64,000 nt of DNA from Crocinitomicaceae bacterium. GTDB taxonomy: Bacteria > Bacteroidota > Bacteroidia > Flavobacteriales_D > Crocinitomicaceae. Below the pieces are notes generated by a model, which saw nothing but the letters and a program-made list of their open reading frames with translations, was not told the DNA's origin and did no database searches. This document shows positions 37,998-46,190 of this stretch, piece after piece. Location: the NCBI GenBank assembly GCA_016709005.1, contig JADJEU010000001.1, positions 62,001-126,000 of the forward strand, in the 5' to 3' direction. The number at the start of each line of letters is the position of its first letter. The first letter of the stretch is position 1. Position numbers and translations under genes: made by a program.

Positions 37998-38672
37998 GTG
38001 CGAATTGATATTCTCACCATATTGCCACAGTTACTCGATGGCCCTTTCAGCGATTCTATTTTGAAACGCGCACAGGAAAAAAATCTTGTTGAAATTCATT
38101 TGCATAACATTCGTGATTATTCAACGCATCGTCAAAAAAGTGTTGATGATTATCAATACGGTGGTGGTGCAGGCATGGTCATGACAATTCAGCCGATTGC
38201 TGATTGCATCGCAAAACTAAAGTCAGAAAGGGATTATGATGAAATAATCTACATGACACCGGATGGCGATCTTCTGAAACAAACAATCTGCAATGAGCTT
38301 TCACTCAAAGAAAACATCATCATATTGTGTGGACATTATAAGGGCGTGGATCAGCGTGTGCGTGATCTTTTTATTACTCGTGAGATTTCTATTGGTTCGT
38401 ATGTTTTGTCTGGTGGTGAGTTAGGTGCAGCAGTTTTGGTTGATTCAATTGTCAGATTATTACCCGGCGTATTGAGTGATGAAACATCAGCATTAACAGA
38501 TTCATTTCAGGATAATCTTTTAGCGCCACCAGTTTATACCAGGCCAGAAGATTATAACGGACACAAAGTTCCTGATATTTTACTGTCTGGTCACACAGAA
38601 AAAATTGAAGAGTGGCGCGCTGAACAAAGCATCAAACGCACGCAGGAAAGACGGCCTGATTTGTTGGATTAG
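37998..38672 (+). CDS. trmD: tRNA (guanine37-N1)-methyltransferase
   Basis: 224 residues, starting with GTG at 37998 (reads MRIDILTILPQLLDGPF). SPOUT trefoil-knot motifs: 'QYGGGAGMVMTIQPI', 'LCGHYKGVDQRVRD', 'SIGSYVLSGGELGAAVLVDSI'. It methylates G37 of tRNAs reading CUN, CCN and CGG-type codons with S-adenosylmethionine and keeps the reading frame. It is the last gene of the menA group; no rpsP/rimM/rplS neighbours, unlike in proteobacteria. Confidence 0.95.
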   Translation: MRIDILTILPQLLDGPFSDSILKRAQEKNLVEIHLHNIRDYSTHRQKSVDDYQYGGGAGMVMTIQPIADCIAKLKSERDYDEIIYMTPDGDLLKQTICNELSLKENIIILCGHYKGVDQRVRDLFITREISIGSYVLSGGELGAAVLVDSIVRLLPGVLSDETSALTDSFQDNLLAPPVYTRPEDYNGHKVPDILLSGHTEKIEEWRAEQSIKRTQERRPDLLD

Positions 38673-38685
38673 GTTAGAATTATAA

Positions 38686-39084
38686 TCAGGCACTCAGCGA
38701 AAACACAATCGGCAAGGTATATCTGACTCGAACTTTTTTACCGCGCATAGTTCCGGGTTTAAACGCAGGCAGGAGTTTAGCAACGCGCAAAGCTTCAGCA
38801 TCTAAAAGTGGATTTACACCACGTCTCACAACTTCATTGGTAACGGTCCCATCTTTTTCAACGACAAATTGGATGTAGACTTTTCCCTGAATCCCTTTTG
38901 CTTTTGCGTCAGGTGGATACACAATATTTTTTTTGATAAAATCTTCTAAAGCATCTGCTCCGCCAATAAATTCTGGCATAATTTCAGGCATGTCATAGAT
39001 CATCTCTTCTTTAACGGTGTCTTGTTGTGCAGATACAGAAATGCCAATAGATGTAAAAATCAGGAGTGTAAGAAAATGTTTCAT
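38686..39084 (-). CDS. TonB C-terminal domain protein (periplasmic)
   Basis: 132 residues. Signal peptide MKHFLTLLIFTSIGISVSAQ, a short linker, then a TonB-C domain ('IKKNIVYPPDAKAKGIQGKVYIQFVVEKDGTV' ... 'LPAFKPGTMRGKKVRVRYTLPIVF'). There is no long proline-rich linker or cytoplasmic anchor, so this is the short form common in Bacteroidota rather than a full energy transducer. Convergent with trmD (13-base gap). Confidence 0.85.
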   Translation of the reverse strand: MKHFLTLLIFTSIGISVSAQQDTVKEEMIYDMPEIMPEFIGGADALEDFIKKNIVYPPDAKAKGIQGKVYIQFVVEKDGTVTNEVVRRGVNPLLDAEALRVAKLLPAFKPGTMRGKKVRVRYTLPIVFSLSA

Positions 39085-39262
39085 AGTGTGTGTTGAGATG
39101 TAAGACCAATGTACAAAAAATAAGATTTGTTGTATTCATTCTGCGTATGAAAAAAATCATCCGGTCTCTTTTTAACTAAAAGGTATCACAGGTATAGATT
39201 TACTTTGAAATGACATGGAATAGTCTTAAATTTGAGAGTGTATTTATTTTGACCGCAGCTAA

Positions 39263-39913
39263 ATGAAACTCTTACAAACCAATTTTGCCGTGTATTTTAT
39301 TGCATTCAGTTGTTCCCTGATTTCTTGTAAAAAAGATCCGATTCAATATACGTTTGCAGGCACGGTGATGGAATCAGTTGATGGTAATCCTTTAATGAGC
39401 GTCAATGTTGGAATTTCTCAGCGTGTTTATGAAGGAAATGTAGCCAGTAGTTTTTTTAATTCAGCAGGCTTGGCAACTTCTGGCAGTGATGGCTCTTGGG
39501 AAATGACCTTTGATCGTGAAAAAGTCTTTGAGTTTAAAGTTTCGATGACAAAATCGGGTTATTTTGATTCTGAACAAATTATTAGTTCTGGCGACGTTGC
39601 GGTTGATGAAACCAAAATCATTAATGAGACCCTCGAACCAAAATCATGGATTAAATTTCACCTCGTTAATATGAGCGGTATGGCAACAGATCTGTTTACC
39701 ATGATTCATTATAATTTCAGAACAGGTTGTACCGGCTGCACCACCAATGAATATTATTATTATGAAGGTAGTGTTGATTCTACTTTTACGGTCTTGACTA
39801 CGGGTGGTATTTACACACGCTACAGTTATAAAAATCCAGGTGCGGCGCTCTATTTTCAGGATTCAGTTTATTCAACACCTTTTGATACAGTCGCTGTAAA
39901 TATCAATTATTAG
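39263..39913 (+). CDS. Lipoprotein with carboxypeptidase-like regulatory fold
   Basis: 216 residues. N-terminal signal with lipobox LISC ('FSCSLISCKKDP'). The following segment 'YTFAGTVMESVDGNPLMSVNVGIS' and the Tyr/Phe-rich strands match a carboxypeptidase regulatory-like sandwich. A CxxC...: 'TGCTGCTTNEYYYYEG' lies near residue 155. A TAnnTTTG element (TAAATTTG, 39227-39234) precedes it. Its 3' end overlaps the convergent VanZ-like gene by 11 bases. Confidence 0.7.
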   Translation: MKLLQTNFAVYFIAFSCSLISCKKDPIQYTFAGTVMESVDGNPLMSVNVGISQRVYEGNVASSFFNSAGLATSGSDGSWEMTFDREKVFEFKVSMTKSGYFDSEQIISSGDVAVDETKIINETLEPKSWIKFHLVNMSGMATDLFTMIHYNFRTGCTGCTTNEYYYYEGSVDSTFTVLTTGGIYTRYSYKNPGAALYFQDSVYSTPFDTVAVNINY

Positions 39914-40291
39914 TTTTTTTTTCTTTCCTGAAGATTGGTTGAATAAAAAAGAAAATTAATCCGCCCAAAAAGTACATCACAACGTCAATCCAATCTGCAG
40001 TATAAATGCGCGATTTTTGAGGCAGAATCCATTCAAAAATCAATGCATATTCTAGACAAATTAATGCAATCAGCCACGGCTTGATTTCAATGAATGAATT
40101 TCTTTTTAGCATCCGACCAATGCTAAACATATCATTAAGACAATCGGTAAACAAATCAAATCGGTGAGGTGTCCATTGATCCAATTTGGTAGCGGATAAT
40201 CGTTTTTTCGGAGCAAACGAATGAGCACATAAATCGCAACGCCAGCCAAAAAAACAGGGTGAAAAAAGATTTGTCTTAGCCGGGCGACCAT
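39903..40291 (-). CDS. Small VanZ-like membrane protein, one-base frameshift
   Basis: From ATG 40291: 'MVARLRQIFFHPVFLAGVAIY', 'NWINGHLTDLICLPIVLMICLALVG', then the frame is lost near 40113. One added base gives a join to 'MLKRNSFIEIKPWLIALICLEY' and 'SRIYTADWIDVVMYFLGGLIFFF', ending at 39903. About 130 residues, four helices. The pattern matches a Bacteroidota family often labelled 'magnesium citrate secondary transporter', whose function is not established. The start overlaps the zinc-ribbon gene by 16 bases. Confidence 0.65.
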
Positions 40292-40566
40292 GCAACAAGA
40301 TAAGCGACAAAAGATGCGATAGCAAAAACAACCATCGCGACAGAATAGAAAATGTAAAAGAGTATACGAACCAGCAAGTATTTGGAATGTTTTGCTTTGT
40401 TTAGCAAGATATCCAGTTTGTCCGGTGCTTTTTGAGATTCAATAAAGGCCTTTTTCTCATCTTCTTCTTTAATGATTTCTTCAGGAGCCAATGCCGCGCC
40501 GCAACTTTTACAAAAGCGTTCATCCTGATTCCAGGTGTAACATTTAAGACATTTACGTTCGATCAT
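40276..40566 (-). CDS. Zinc-ribbon protein with C-terminal membrane helix
   Basis: 96 residues. The N-terminus has two CxxC pairs ('RKCLKCYTWNQDERFCKSCGAAL'), a zinc ribbon of the DUF3667/zf type, then a charged stretch. One helix follows ('ILFYIFYSVAMVVFAIASFVAYLVAW'). It would sit in the inner membrane with the ribbon in the cytosol. It overlaps the VanZ-like gene. Function unknown. Confidence 0.65.
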   Translation of the reverse strand: MIERKCLKCYTWNQDERFCKSCGAALAPEEIIKEEDEKKAFIESQKAPDKLDILLNKAKHSKYLLVRILFYIFYSVAMVVFAIASFVAYLVAWSPG

Positions 40567-40616
40567 ATCGGGAGTTCAAATATCTGAATTTTAGTTTTAT
40601 CGGCAAGGATTTACCT

Positions 40617-41400
40617 TCATTTCTTTGCAGCTGGAATGCCAAGCAAATACTGCAATTATGGTTGTTTTCTTCTTTGATCCCAATTTGCCATCTCAAAGTG
40701 ATCGATGTTAGTTAATCGGGTTCGGGTCCTTCATCTCAAGACCTGAATAGGTTCTGAATATGGATGCTATTCCATCCCAAAGTATGTACAATGGAACAAG
40801 TGGAATCAGATAAATAAAAGGAAGCACGGTCCAGCGCACTGGTCGAATAAAGGGTGTTAACACAAGTACATTCAGAATGACGAATAGCATTGAAAAGAAA
40901 CTTGCAAAGTTTCTGCCAACAGGTTCAAATATGGCAATGGGCGCATTTTGATCAATGGCATTCTGCAAAATTTGTTGCGCATCTTTAGGTCTGAAGTGAT
41001 GAAATGAGCCAAACATAGTTCTGAATTTGCCCTGAAAACTAAGCGGTAATTGCTTTGCATCGATCGGATTTTTTTCAAAATCGAAAATAGCTTTATTTGT
41101 TTTTTTTGTCAATTCAAAAGATTGAATATTGGGGTAATAATCCGTCAATGTAATTTTCAAATCCGGGCGATTTGTTTTGATTTTTTTTGCCAGGTTAATA
41201 AGACCGCCCCCGCCCCCTGAAGCACAATCAATCCAGTCATTTTGCTGACTTGCATCAAGTCCTTTTTCTATAATTGGTGAGACGTGACTATAGATATCAA
41301 ACTTGACGGCAACAAATCTCAGATAGTCGGTACCATAATCCCGCCATGATTTTGGAAACCAACTTAAATCTTCAAATTCAAGTGCATGAAATCGTTTCAT
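40617..41400 (-). pseudogene. SAM-dependent methyltransferase-like gene with three C-terminal frame changes
   Basis: The frame from ATG 41400 gives 230 residues: a SAM-binding loop 'DWIDCASGGGGGLINLAKK', 'KITLTDYYPN', 'FGSFHHFRPKDAQQIL', 'PIAIFEPVGRN', and two hydrophobic helices near the end. After 'GLEMKDPNPIN' it stops, but neighbouring frames continue the expected ending: 'LTSITLRWQIGIK', then 'KKKTTIIA', then 'YLLGIPAAKK' with a stop at 40617. That requires about three one-base indels within 100 bases (40640-40720). Either decay or very poor local sequence quality. The substrate is unknown. Confidence 0.7.
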
Positions 41401-41413
41401 AGTTCAAATTTTA

Positions 41414-41789
41414 TTAAAGATAAAAAGTAATTTTTCTTCTTCTGAATAAAAGCCAGAAGTTCGCTCCGACAACGAGTGCTGCAGCAATCACTGATTGTGC
41501 TCCAAAATTGGAAGTGAAAATAGTATAGGCTGCAATATTAATGCTCACAGGCAATGCTATCAGTATTCCCAGATTGGTGAATTGATTGAGGATCAGCATC
41601 AGACCTGAGGTAATTTGAAAGAACCCCACCAGCTGCATCAAGTAACCAGTTTGATAGAATGAATCGATAACCTCTTGAGCAAAAGGATTTGAGGCTACCA
41701 CGGGTAAGAACAATAAAAAATTTGTTTAGTCCAAAAACTGCGTAATGGAGTCCCAAAATTATGCGGAGAGTAGTATCGATATTTTGCAT
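41414..41789 (-). CDS. DoxX-like small membrane protein, homopolymer frameshift
   Basis: From ATG 41789: 'MQNIDTTLRIILGLHYAVFG', then a break at an A6 run on the plus strand (41715-41720). With A7 the frame reads NKFFLLFLPVVASNPFAQEV and continues 'QLVGFFQITSGLMLILNQF' to 'LLFRRRKITFYL' at 41414. Restored protein about 125 residues with four helices, typical of DoxX/DoxD-like proteins. It is 13 bases upstream of the methyltransferase-like gene on the same strand. Confidence 0.7.
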
Positions 41790-41840
41790 GTTTTTTTACA
41801 AAGATCAGGAGATACAAATTCCTGTCATTGTAAAAAAGCG

Positions 41841-42642
41841 TCATCGGGATAAATCAACCCACACAATTTCTGGCTGCGGTAACTGCTGATGAAGCAGAAT
41901 TTTTTTTGAGATCATTTCAGTAGGAATATTCTGTCTGAAAGTTTTGATTTCGCGAATCAGGTGTGACTGATCAGCAAGATTGAAATGAGTTACTTACTTC
42001 AATCCAGTCTTTTTGAACTCTGAAGCATTTTTCAATTTGGTTAACGCGGATAAGTCTCAGGTATTTTTTAGGAGACAATCCAACTTCACGCGTGAAATTC
42101 CGTTGCAAGGTGCGCATGTTGATATCACTTCCATCAGGATCTCTGCAATTTTATGAGATGAACTCGTCTTTGTTCTGGCAAGAAACTCTGTGGTGATTTC
42201 TGAAGAATTAAATTTTGAATAAGATAACGACCTGATAGATTTCCTGGATCATTTTTTCATCCAGAGGTCTTCCTGAATTGAGGAGTGATTCTATTTGAAT
42301 CATAAACTCATACTTTTTACCGTCTAAAACACTGTTGATAATTCCAGTTGTGTTAATACCAAGCAGGTTGTATAGTCCATGCGGGTGCAGCCGAATTCCA
42401 AACAAGTGCGCGTTTTTTTTCAACTGAATGGCTTGCATCAAAGTGTATTGGCCTTTGATCAGAGAACGTTTCGGTTGAGCTTGTTTAATCTGGCTTTCAG
42501 AGCCGATGTAAAAAATTAATTCGGGCGTGCCAAAAGGAGGCACCATTTGTTGCGCAGGAATTTCATCTTTATCGCAAGTCATTTCCCAAAATTCAGATAT
42601 CAATGAATCAAAGGTTTTTGGAAGAAAGATTTTTACACGCAT
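41841..42642 (-). pseudogene. AraC-family regulator with three frame changes
   Basis: The first frame (ATG 42642, 144 residues) has the N-terminal half ('MVPPFGTPELIFYIG', 'LFGIRLHPHGLYNLLGI') seen in AraC regulators of the DUF6597 type. The DNA-binding half is present but in other frames: 'FNSSEITTEFLARTKTS' after 42213, 'PDGSDINMRTLQRNFTREVG' with 'LSPKKYLRLIRVNQIEKCF' after about 42145, and 'HFNLADQSHLIREIKTF' after about 41990, stopping at 41841. The signature HTH residues are readable, so the break is recent or artefactual. It may have controlled the DoxX/methyltransferase pair downstream. Confidence 0.75.
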
Positions 42643-42651
42643 GATTTGGGC

Positions 42652-42685
42652 AAAAAAAAAGCCCTTCCGATTAACGAAAGGGCTT
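42652..42685 (-). terminator. Terminator of the cold-shock gene
   Basis: AAGCCCTT pairs with AAGGGCTT around a short loop, with a T9 run on the minus strand. It lies 21 bases past the cold-shock stop and ends 10 bases before the AraC start. Confidence 0.85.
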
Positions 42686-42706
42686 ATGCAAAACTATAAA
42701 TTTCAA

Positions 42707-42898
42707 TTATGCTTGTTTTACATTGACGGCGTTGATTCCTTTTTTGCCATCTTGAAGTTCGAAAGTTACTGAATCACCTTCGCGTACTTCATCAACAAGA
42801 CCTGAAATATGAACAAAATGTTCTTTTTTAGACTCGTCATCAACAATGAATCCGTATCCTTTGGATTCATTAAAAAATTTTACTTTTCCAGTTGCCAT
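42707..42898 (-). CDS. Cold-shock domain protein
   Basis: 63 residues, the standard length. RNA-binding motifs 'KGYGFIVDD' (RNP1) and 'EHFVHIS' (RNP2) are intact in an OB fold beginning MATGKVKFFNESKG. It acts as a single-strand RNA/DNA chaperone. A -7 element (TACATTTG, minus) is at 42918-42925 and a strong terminator follows, so it is monocistronic. The symbol (csp type) cannot be refined. Confidence 0.95.
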   Translation of the reverse strand: MATGKVKFFNESKGYGFIVDDESKKEHFVHISGLVDEVREGDSVTFELQDGKKGINAVNVKQA

Positions 42899-42917
42899 TT
42901 AATTAAATTAATTTGGG

Positions 42918-42925
42918 CAAATGTA
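42918..42925 (-). promoter_or_regulatory. -7 element TACATTTG upstream of the cold-shock gene
   Basis: Exact TAnnTTTG on the minus strand, about 20 bases before the ATG at 42898. Confidence 0.45.
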
Positions 42926-43029
42926 GCCAGAAGATTTGATTTTGGATATTTTTTTAAAATTTTCTGCAAATTGAGGGGCTGGCCTTGCTGGGGTTGAGGA
43001 ATTTCTGGCACTATTCAGACAATGTTCCT

Positions 43030-43067
43030 CAAAAAAAAATCCCATCCATAAAGGACGGGATTTTTTC
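43030..43067 (-). terminator. Terminator downstream of tRNA-Ser
   Basis: AAAATCCCGTCC pairs with GGATGGGATTTT (one G-U pair), loop TTTAT, then a T run on the minus strand, seven bases past the tRNA 3' end. Confidence 0.8.
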
Positions 43068-43073
43068 ATTCAG

Positions 43074-43158
43074 CGGAGAAAGAGGGATTCGAACCCCCGG
43101 TACCTTGCAGTACAACAGTTTTCAAGACTGCCGCATTCGACCGCTCTGCCATTTCTCC
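43074..43158 (-). tRNA. tRNA-Ser, anticodon UGA
   Basis: 85-base cloverleaf. The acceptor arm GGAGAAA/TTTCTCC is followed by discriminator G. D arm 'GCAGAGCGGTCGAATGC', anticodon loop CTTGAAA (anticodon TGA) between CAGT and ACTG, long variable arm typical of serine tRNA, and T arm with GGTTCGAATCC. CCA is not encoded. Confidence 0.95.
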
Positions 43159-43317
43159 GCTGCAAAAGTAGCCATATTTTCTTATTTACAAATTTTTGAT
43201 CTACAATTTTTGAATTTTGATCAGTTTGAAACCGCTTAATCAATAATAATTCCCTTTAAATCAATTTGAACCTGGGGTGGAGTGAATTTTGTAACTTTAC
43301 CATACAAATCAAACCTT

Positions 43318-44763
43318 ATGCGTCATCTTCTGACTTATCTTTTTCTGGTATTTAGCTCGATGAGCTTTGCTATTCCACAGGCATTTTTTAATTATAAAAT
43401 TTTTTATACTCCGGATCAGAAACCATACATCGTAACCAGCCTTCAATTTTCTGGAGGAACCTATAAGTATAAAAATAACGGAGAAGGACTGCAGGCCAAT
43501 GTAGAGATTACACAAGTATTTCGCTCAGGTGACTCAATTGTTTTTTTTGATAAATACTTGCTCAGTTCACCTTTGATGCTTGATTCTATTGTTGATGACT
43601 TTTATGATATTCAGCGTTATGCATTGGCTCCGGGTGTCTACGATTATGAGTTGGTTATTAAAGATATGATTTCTGGCGAATTGGTTTCAGGCAATCAATC
43701 AGTGAGTATATCAGCATATAACTCCAAAGAAGTTTTTATGTCAGATATTGATTTTATTGAAGATGCGTACAAGTCTGAAGCTCAGAATAATTTTGTGAAG
43801 AATGGATTTTTTATGTTGCCTTATCTCACAAACTATTTTCCACCGGATGTGAATAAAATTGCTTTTTATTTTGAAGTATATAATGCGGGCACGTTTATCG
43901 GTGAAGGACAGCCTTATATGATAACCTATAGCATTACCGGGTTCAAAAGTGGTCAGCCAATAGAGGGAATATTTAAAGTCCAGCGTCAGCAGGGGCAAGT
44001 GGTTACTCCGGTGATTGGATTTTTACCGATCGAATCTTTACCTTCCGGCGAATACGATTTACAAATTAATCTTATCGATAAAAATAACGATACGTTGATT
44101 AGCAAGTCAGTTTATTTTCAACGCAGAAACCGTGCTGCAGAAATAACATTGACTTCATTGGAAGATGTTCAGATTGATAAATCTTTTCAAACCTTAATTC
44201 CGCGTGACTCAATACCTTATTTTTTAGGTAGTTTGATGCCAATTTCGCCAGGCTATGAGTATGAAACAATTCGCATTATGTTGAAAGGAACGGACACCAC
44301 ACTAATGGCGAAATATTTTTATCAGTATTGGGTTACTACGAGCCCAATTCTTCCTTATGAGGCTTGGATGAGATACAGAGCGCAAGTCTATTATTGCGAG
44401 CGAAATTTTGGAACCCAAATCAAAACGGGATATGAGACTGATCGTGGCAGAATATATCTAAAATATGGGGCACCAGATGCCATGATTGATCGCCCTAATG
44501 AGCCAAGCGCCTACCCTTATCAGATTTGGCAATATTACAGAATCGGCCAACGTTCAAACATTCGTTTCGTTTTTTATAATCCGGATCTGGTAACCAATGA
44601 CTATCCGCTGCTACATTCTGAAATGCAAGGAGAATTACAAAACTATCGCTGGGAGCATGATTTGCATAAACGAAACTCTCCTTTCGAAAATATTGATAAT
44701 GGAAATGATGGAAACTCACTTCATTATGGTGGTAACAGCGGTGTTTATTATATAAATCCTTAG
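43318..44763 (+). CDS. GWxTD-domain secreted protein
   Basis: Start at ATG 43318 (MRHLLTYLFLVFSSMSFA, signal peptide) is preferred to an in-frame upstream ATG at 43282. 481 residues. The middle is beta-rich. The C-terminal part shows the GWxTD-type block 'YLKYGAPDAMIDRPNEPSAYPYQIWQYY' and 'RFVFYNPDLVTNDYPLLHSEM'. GWxTD proteins are typical of Bacteroidota and Acidobacteriota; their role is unknown. It is 25 bases upstream of the glycosyltransferase gene. Confidence 0.8.
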   Translation: MRHLLTYLFLVFSSMSFAIPQAFFNYKIFYTPDQKPYIVTSLQFSGGTYKYKNNGEGLQANVEITQVFRSGDSIVFFDKYLLSSPLMLDSIVDDFYDIQRYALAPGVYDYELVIKDMISGELVSGNQSVSISAYNSKEVFMSDIDFIEDAYKSEAQNNFVKNGFFMLPYLTNYFPPDVNKIAFYFEVYNAGTFIGEGQPYMITYSITGFKSGQPIEGIFKVQRQQGQVVTPVIGFLPIESLPSGEYDLQINLIDKNNDTLISKSVYFQRRNRAAEITLTSLEDVQIDKSFQTLIPRDSIPYFLGSLMPISPGYEYETIRIMLKGTDTTLMAKYFYQYWVTTSPILPYEAWMRYRAQVYYCERNFGTQIKTGYETDRGRIYLKYGAPDAMIDRPNEPSAYPYQIWQYYRIGQRSNIRFVFYNPDLVTNDYPLLHSEMQGELQNYRWEHDLHKRNSPFENIDNGNDGNSLHYGGNSGVYYINP

Positions 44764-44788
44764 TACTTTCGTGCCGGATTTATAATAC

Positions 44789-45811
44789 ATGAAGGTCGCA
44801 GTCGTCATTTTAAATTATAACGGAAAAGGTTTTCTCGAAAAATTTTTACCATCAGTTCTGAATTACTCAGATGACGCCGCTATCTATGTTGCCGATAATG
44901 CATCAACAGATGATTCAGTTCTTTTCCTGAAATCAAAATTCCCAACAGTTAATCTCATCATTAATTCTGAAAACGGAGGATTTGCCAAAGGCTATAACGA
45001 TGCATTGAAACATGTTCAAGCTGATTATTATGTTTTGTTGAATTCCGATATTGAAGTTACGCCAAACTGGATCCAGCCTTGTATCGATTTGTTAGACTCA
45101 AATGCAGCAATTGTTGCAGTACAACCAAAAATATTAGCTTGGCATGATCGAACTAAGTTTGAACATGCTGGTGCCGCAGGTGGTTTTTTAGACAAGAATT
45201 TTTATCCGTTTTGTCAGGGGAGACTTTTTGAAAACACTGAAACAGACCAGTGACAATACAATCAGAACCGCGAGGTTTTTTGGGCAACAGGTGCTTGTAT
45301 GTTTATTCGCGCTGAAGAATATCATAAGGCCGGTGGTTTGGATGAAGCTTTTTTTGCGCACATGGAAGAAATTGATTTGTGCTGGCGTTTGAAATCAATC
45401 GGTCATAAAATTTACTACTGCTCAGATTCTACTATCTATCACGTGGGCGGCGGGACATTAAATTATATGAATCCGCGCAAAACATATCTGAATTTCAGAA
45501 ACAGTCTTTACATGATTGCCAAAAATTTTGACGGCATATTATTTTTTAAGATATTCAAGAGATTGTGTCTGGATGGAATTGCTGCGAATCTGTTTTTGGT
45601 AAAGTTTCAATTCAGACATTTCTGGGCAGTGTTTCGTGCACACCTCAGTTTCTATAGACAACTCCCTATTTTGCTAAAACAGCGCAAAGAGCTTAAACAA
45701 AAACGTGTTGCGTTCAATCGGGCAGGATTCTACAAAAAAAATATTGTCTTCAAAAAATTTCTGGGAGGCGTAAAAACTTTTAGAGATTTAAAGGAGACTG
45801 ATTTCTATTAG
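44789..45811 (+). pseudogene. Glycosyltransferase family 2 gene with in-frame TGA
   Basis: One continuous frame of about 340 codons, interrupted by TGA at 45251-45253. The N-terminal GT-A half has 'VAVVILNYNGKGFLEKFLPS', 'YVADNASTDDSV' and 'YYVLLNSDIEVTP'. After the stop the same frame gives 'QYNQNREVFWATGACMFIRAEEYHKAGG' (joined from both sides of residue 45299) and 'FFAHMEEIDLCWRLKSIGHK'. No base is gained or lost, so a single substitution (for example GGA to TGA) explains it. It would otherwise transfer sugars to cell-surface glycans. Confidence 0.8.
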
Positions 45812-45840
45812 GGATATCAGATAAAAGATGATTCCGTTTT

Positions 45841-45990
45841 TTATTTCTTAGGACAACCGCCGCAGAACTTTCCTTTTTTCTTGTATTTCTTGCAGCAATC
45901 TTTTTTACCGTCGATTGTACCCAATGAACAAGCACAACCTATGGTTTCAAAATTCTTTACAGGTGCTTTATCAAAGGTTTTTGTTTCCAA
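45841..45990 (-). CDS. 49-residue Cys- and Lys-rich protein
   Basis: Open frame ending at TAA 45841 with 'NFETIGCACSLGTIDGKKD', 'CCKKYKKKGKFCGGCPKK'. Six cysteines in CxC, CC and CxxC arrangement plus many Lys suggest metal binding. There is no ATG: the first plausible start is TTG at 45990, five bases after a TATATTTG -7 element (minus, 45996-46003). No family recognised. This may instead be the C-terminal part of something with an unrecognised start. Confidence 0.45.
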   Translation of the reverse strand: METKTFDKAPVKNFETIGCACSLGTIDGKKDCCKKYKKKGKFCGGCPKK

Positions 45991-45995
45991 CGTTG

Positions 45996-46003
45996 CAAAT
46001 ATA
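45996..46003 (-). promoter_or_regulatory. -7 element TATATTTG before the Cys-rich ORF
   Basis: Minus strand TAnnTTTG match; the next plausible start codon (TTG 45990) is five bases away. Confidence 0.35.
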
Positions 46004-46079
46004 CTTATTTATAACAATTCTAAACAATACCCTAAAAGTGGTATTTGTATCCAAAGCCTGAAATCAGTGGCTTTCAGAT

Positions 46080-46190
46080 CTACAAAAAGAAAATCATCGC
46101 AATAATAAAGATTAGAATAATAACCAAATACTGCCAGATATCAGCAAAAAAGGGAATGTATCTGTTAAGCGCAGCAATGATTTTTTTCAT
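46080..46190 (-). CDS. 36-residue membrane protein coupled to the ABC-F gene
   Basis: ATG 46190 shares its A with the final base of the ABC-F stop (TGATG). The peptide starts MKKIIAALNRYIPFFADIWQ and ends with one helix (YLVIILIFIIAMIFFL), stop at 46080. The start overlap points to translational coupling. Function unknown; possibly spurious because it is so short. Confidence 0.45.
   Translation of the reverse strand: MKKIIAALNRYIPFFADIWQYLVIILIFIIAMIFFL

Noticed and set aside
45251..45253. TGA read as Trp or selenocysteine in the glycosyltransferase
   Set aside because: TGA is used as a normal stop elsewhere in the window (for example nadA, ABC-F), and no SECIS-like structure or sel genes are seen.
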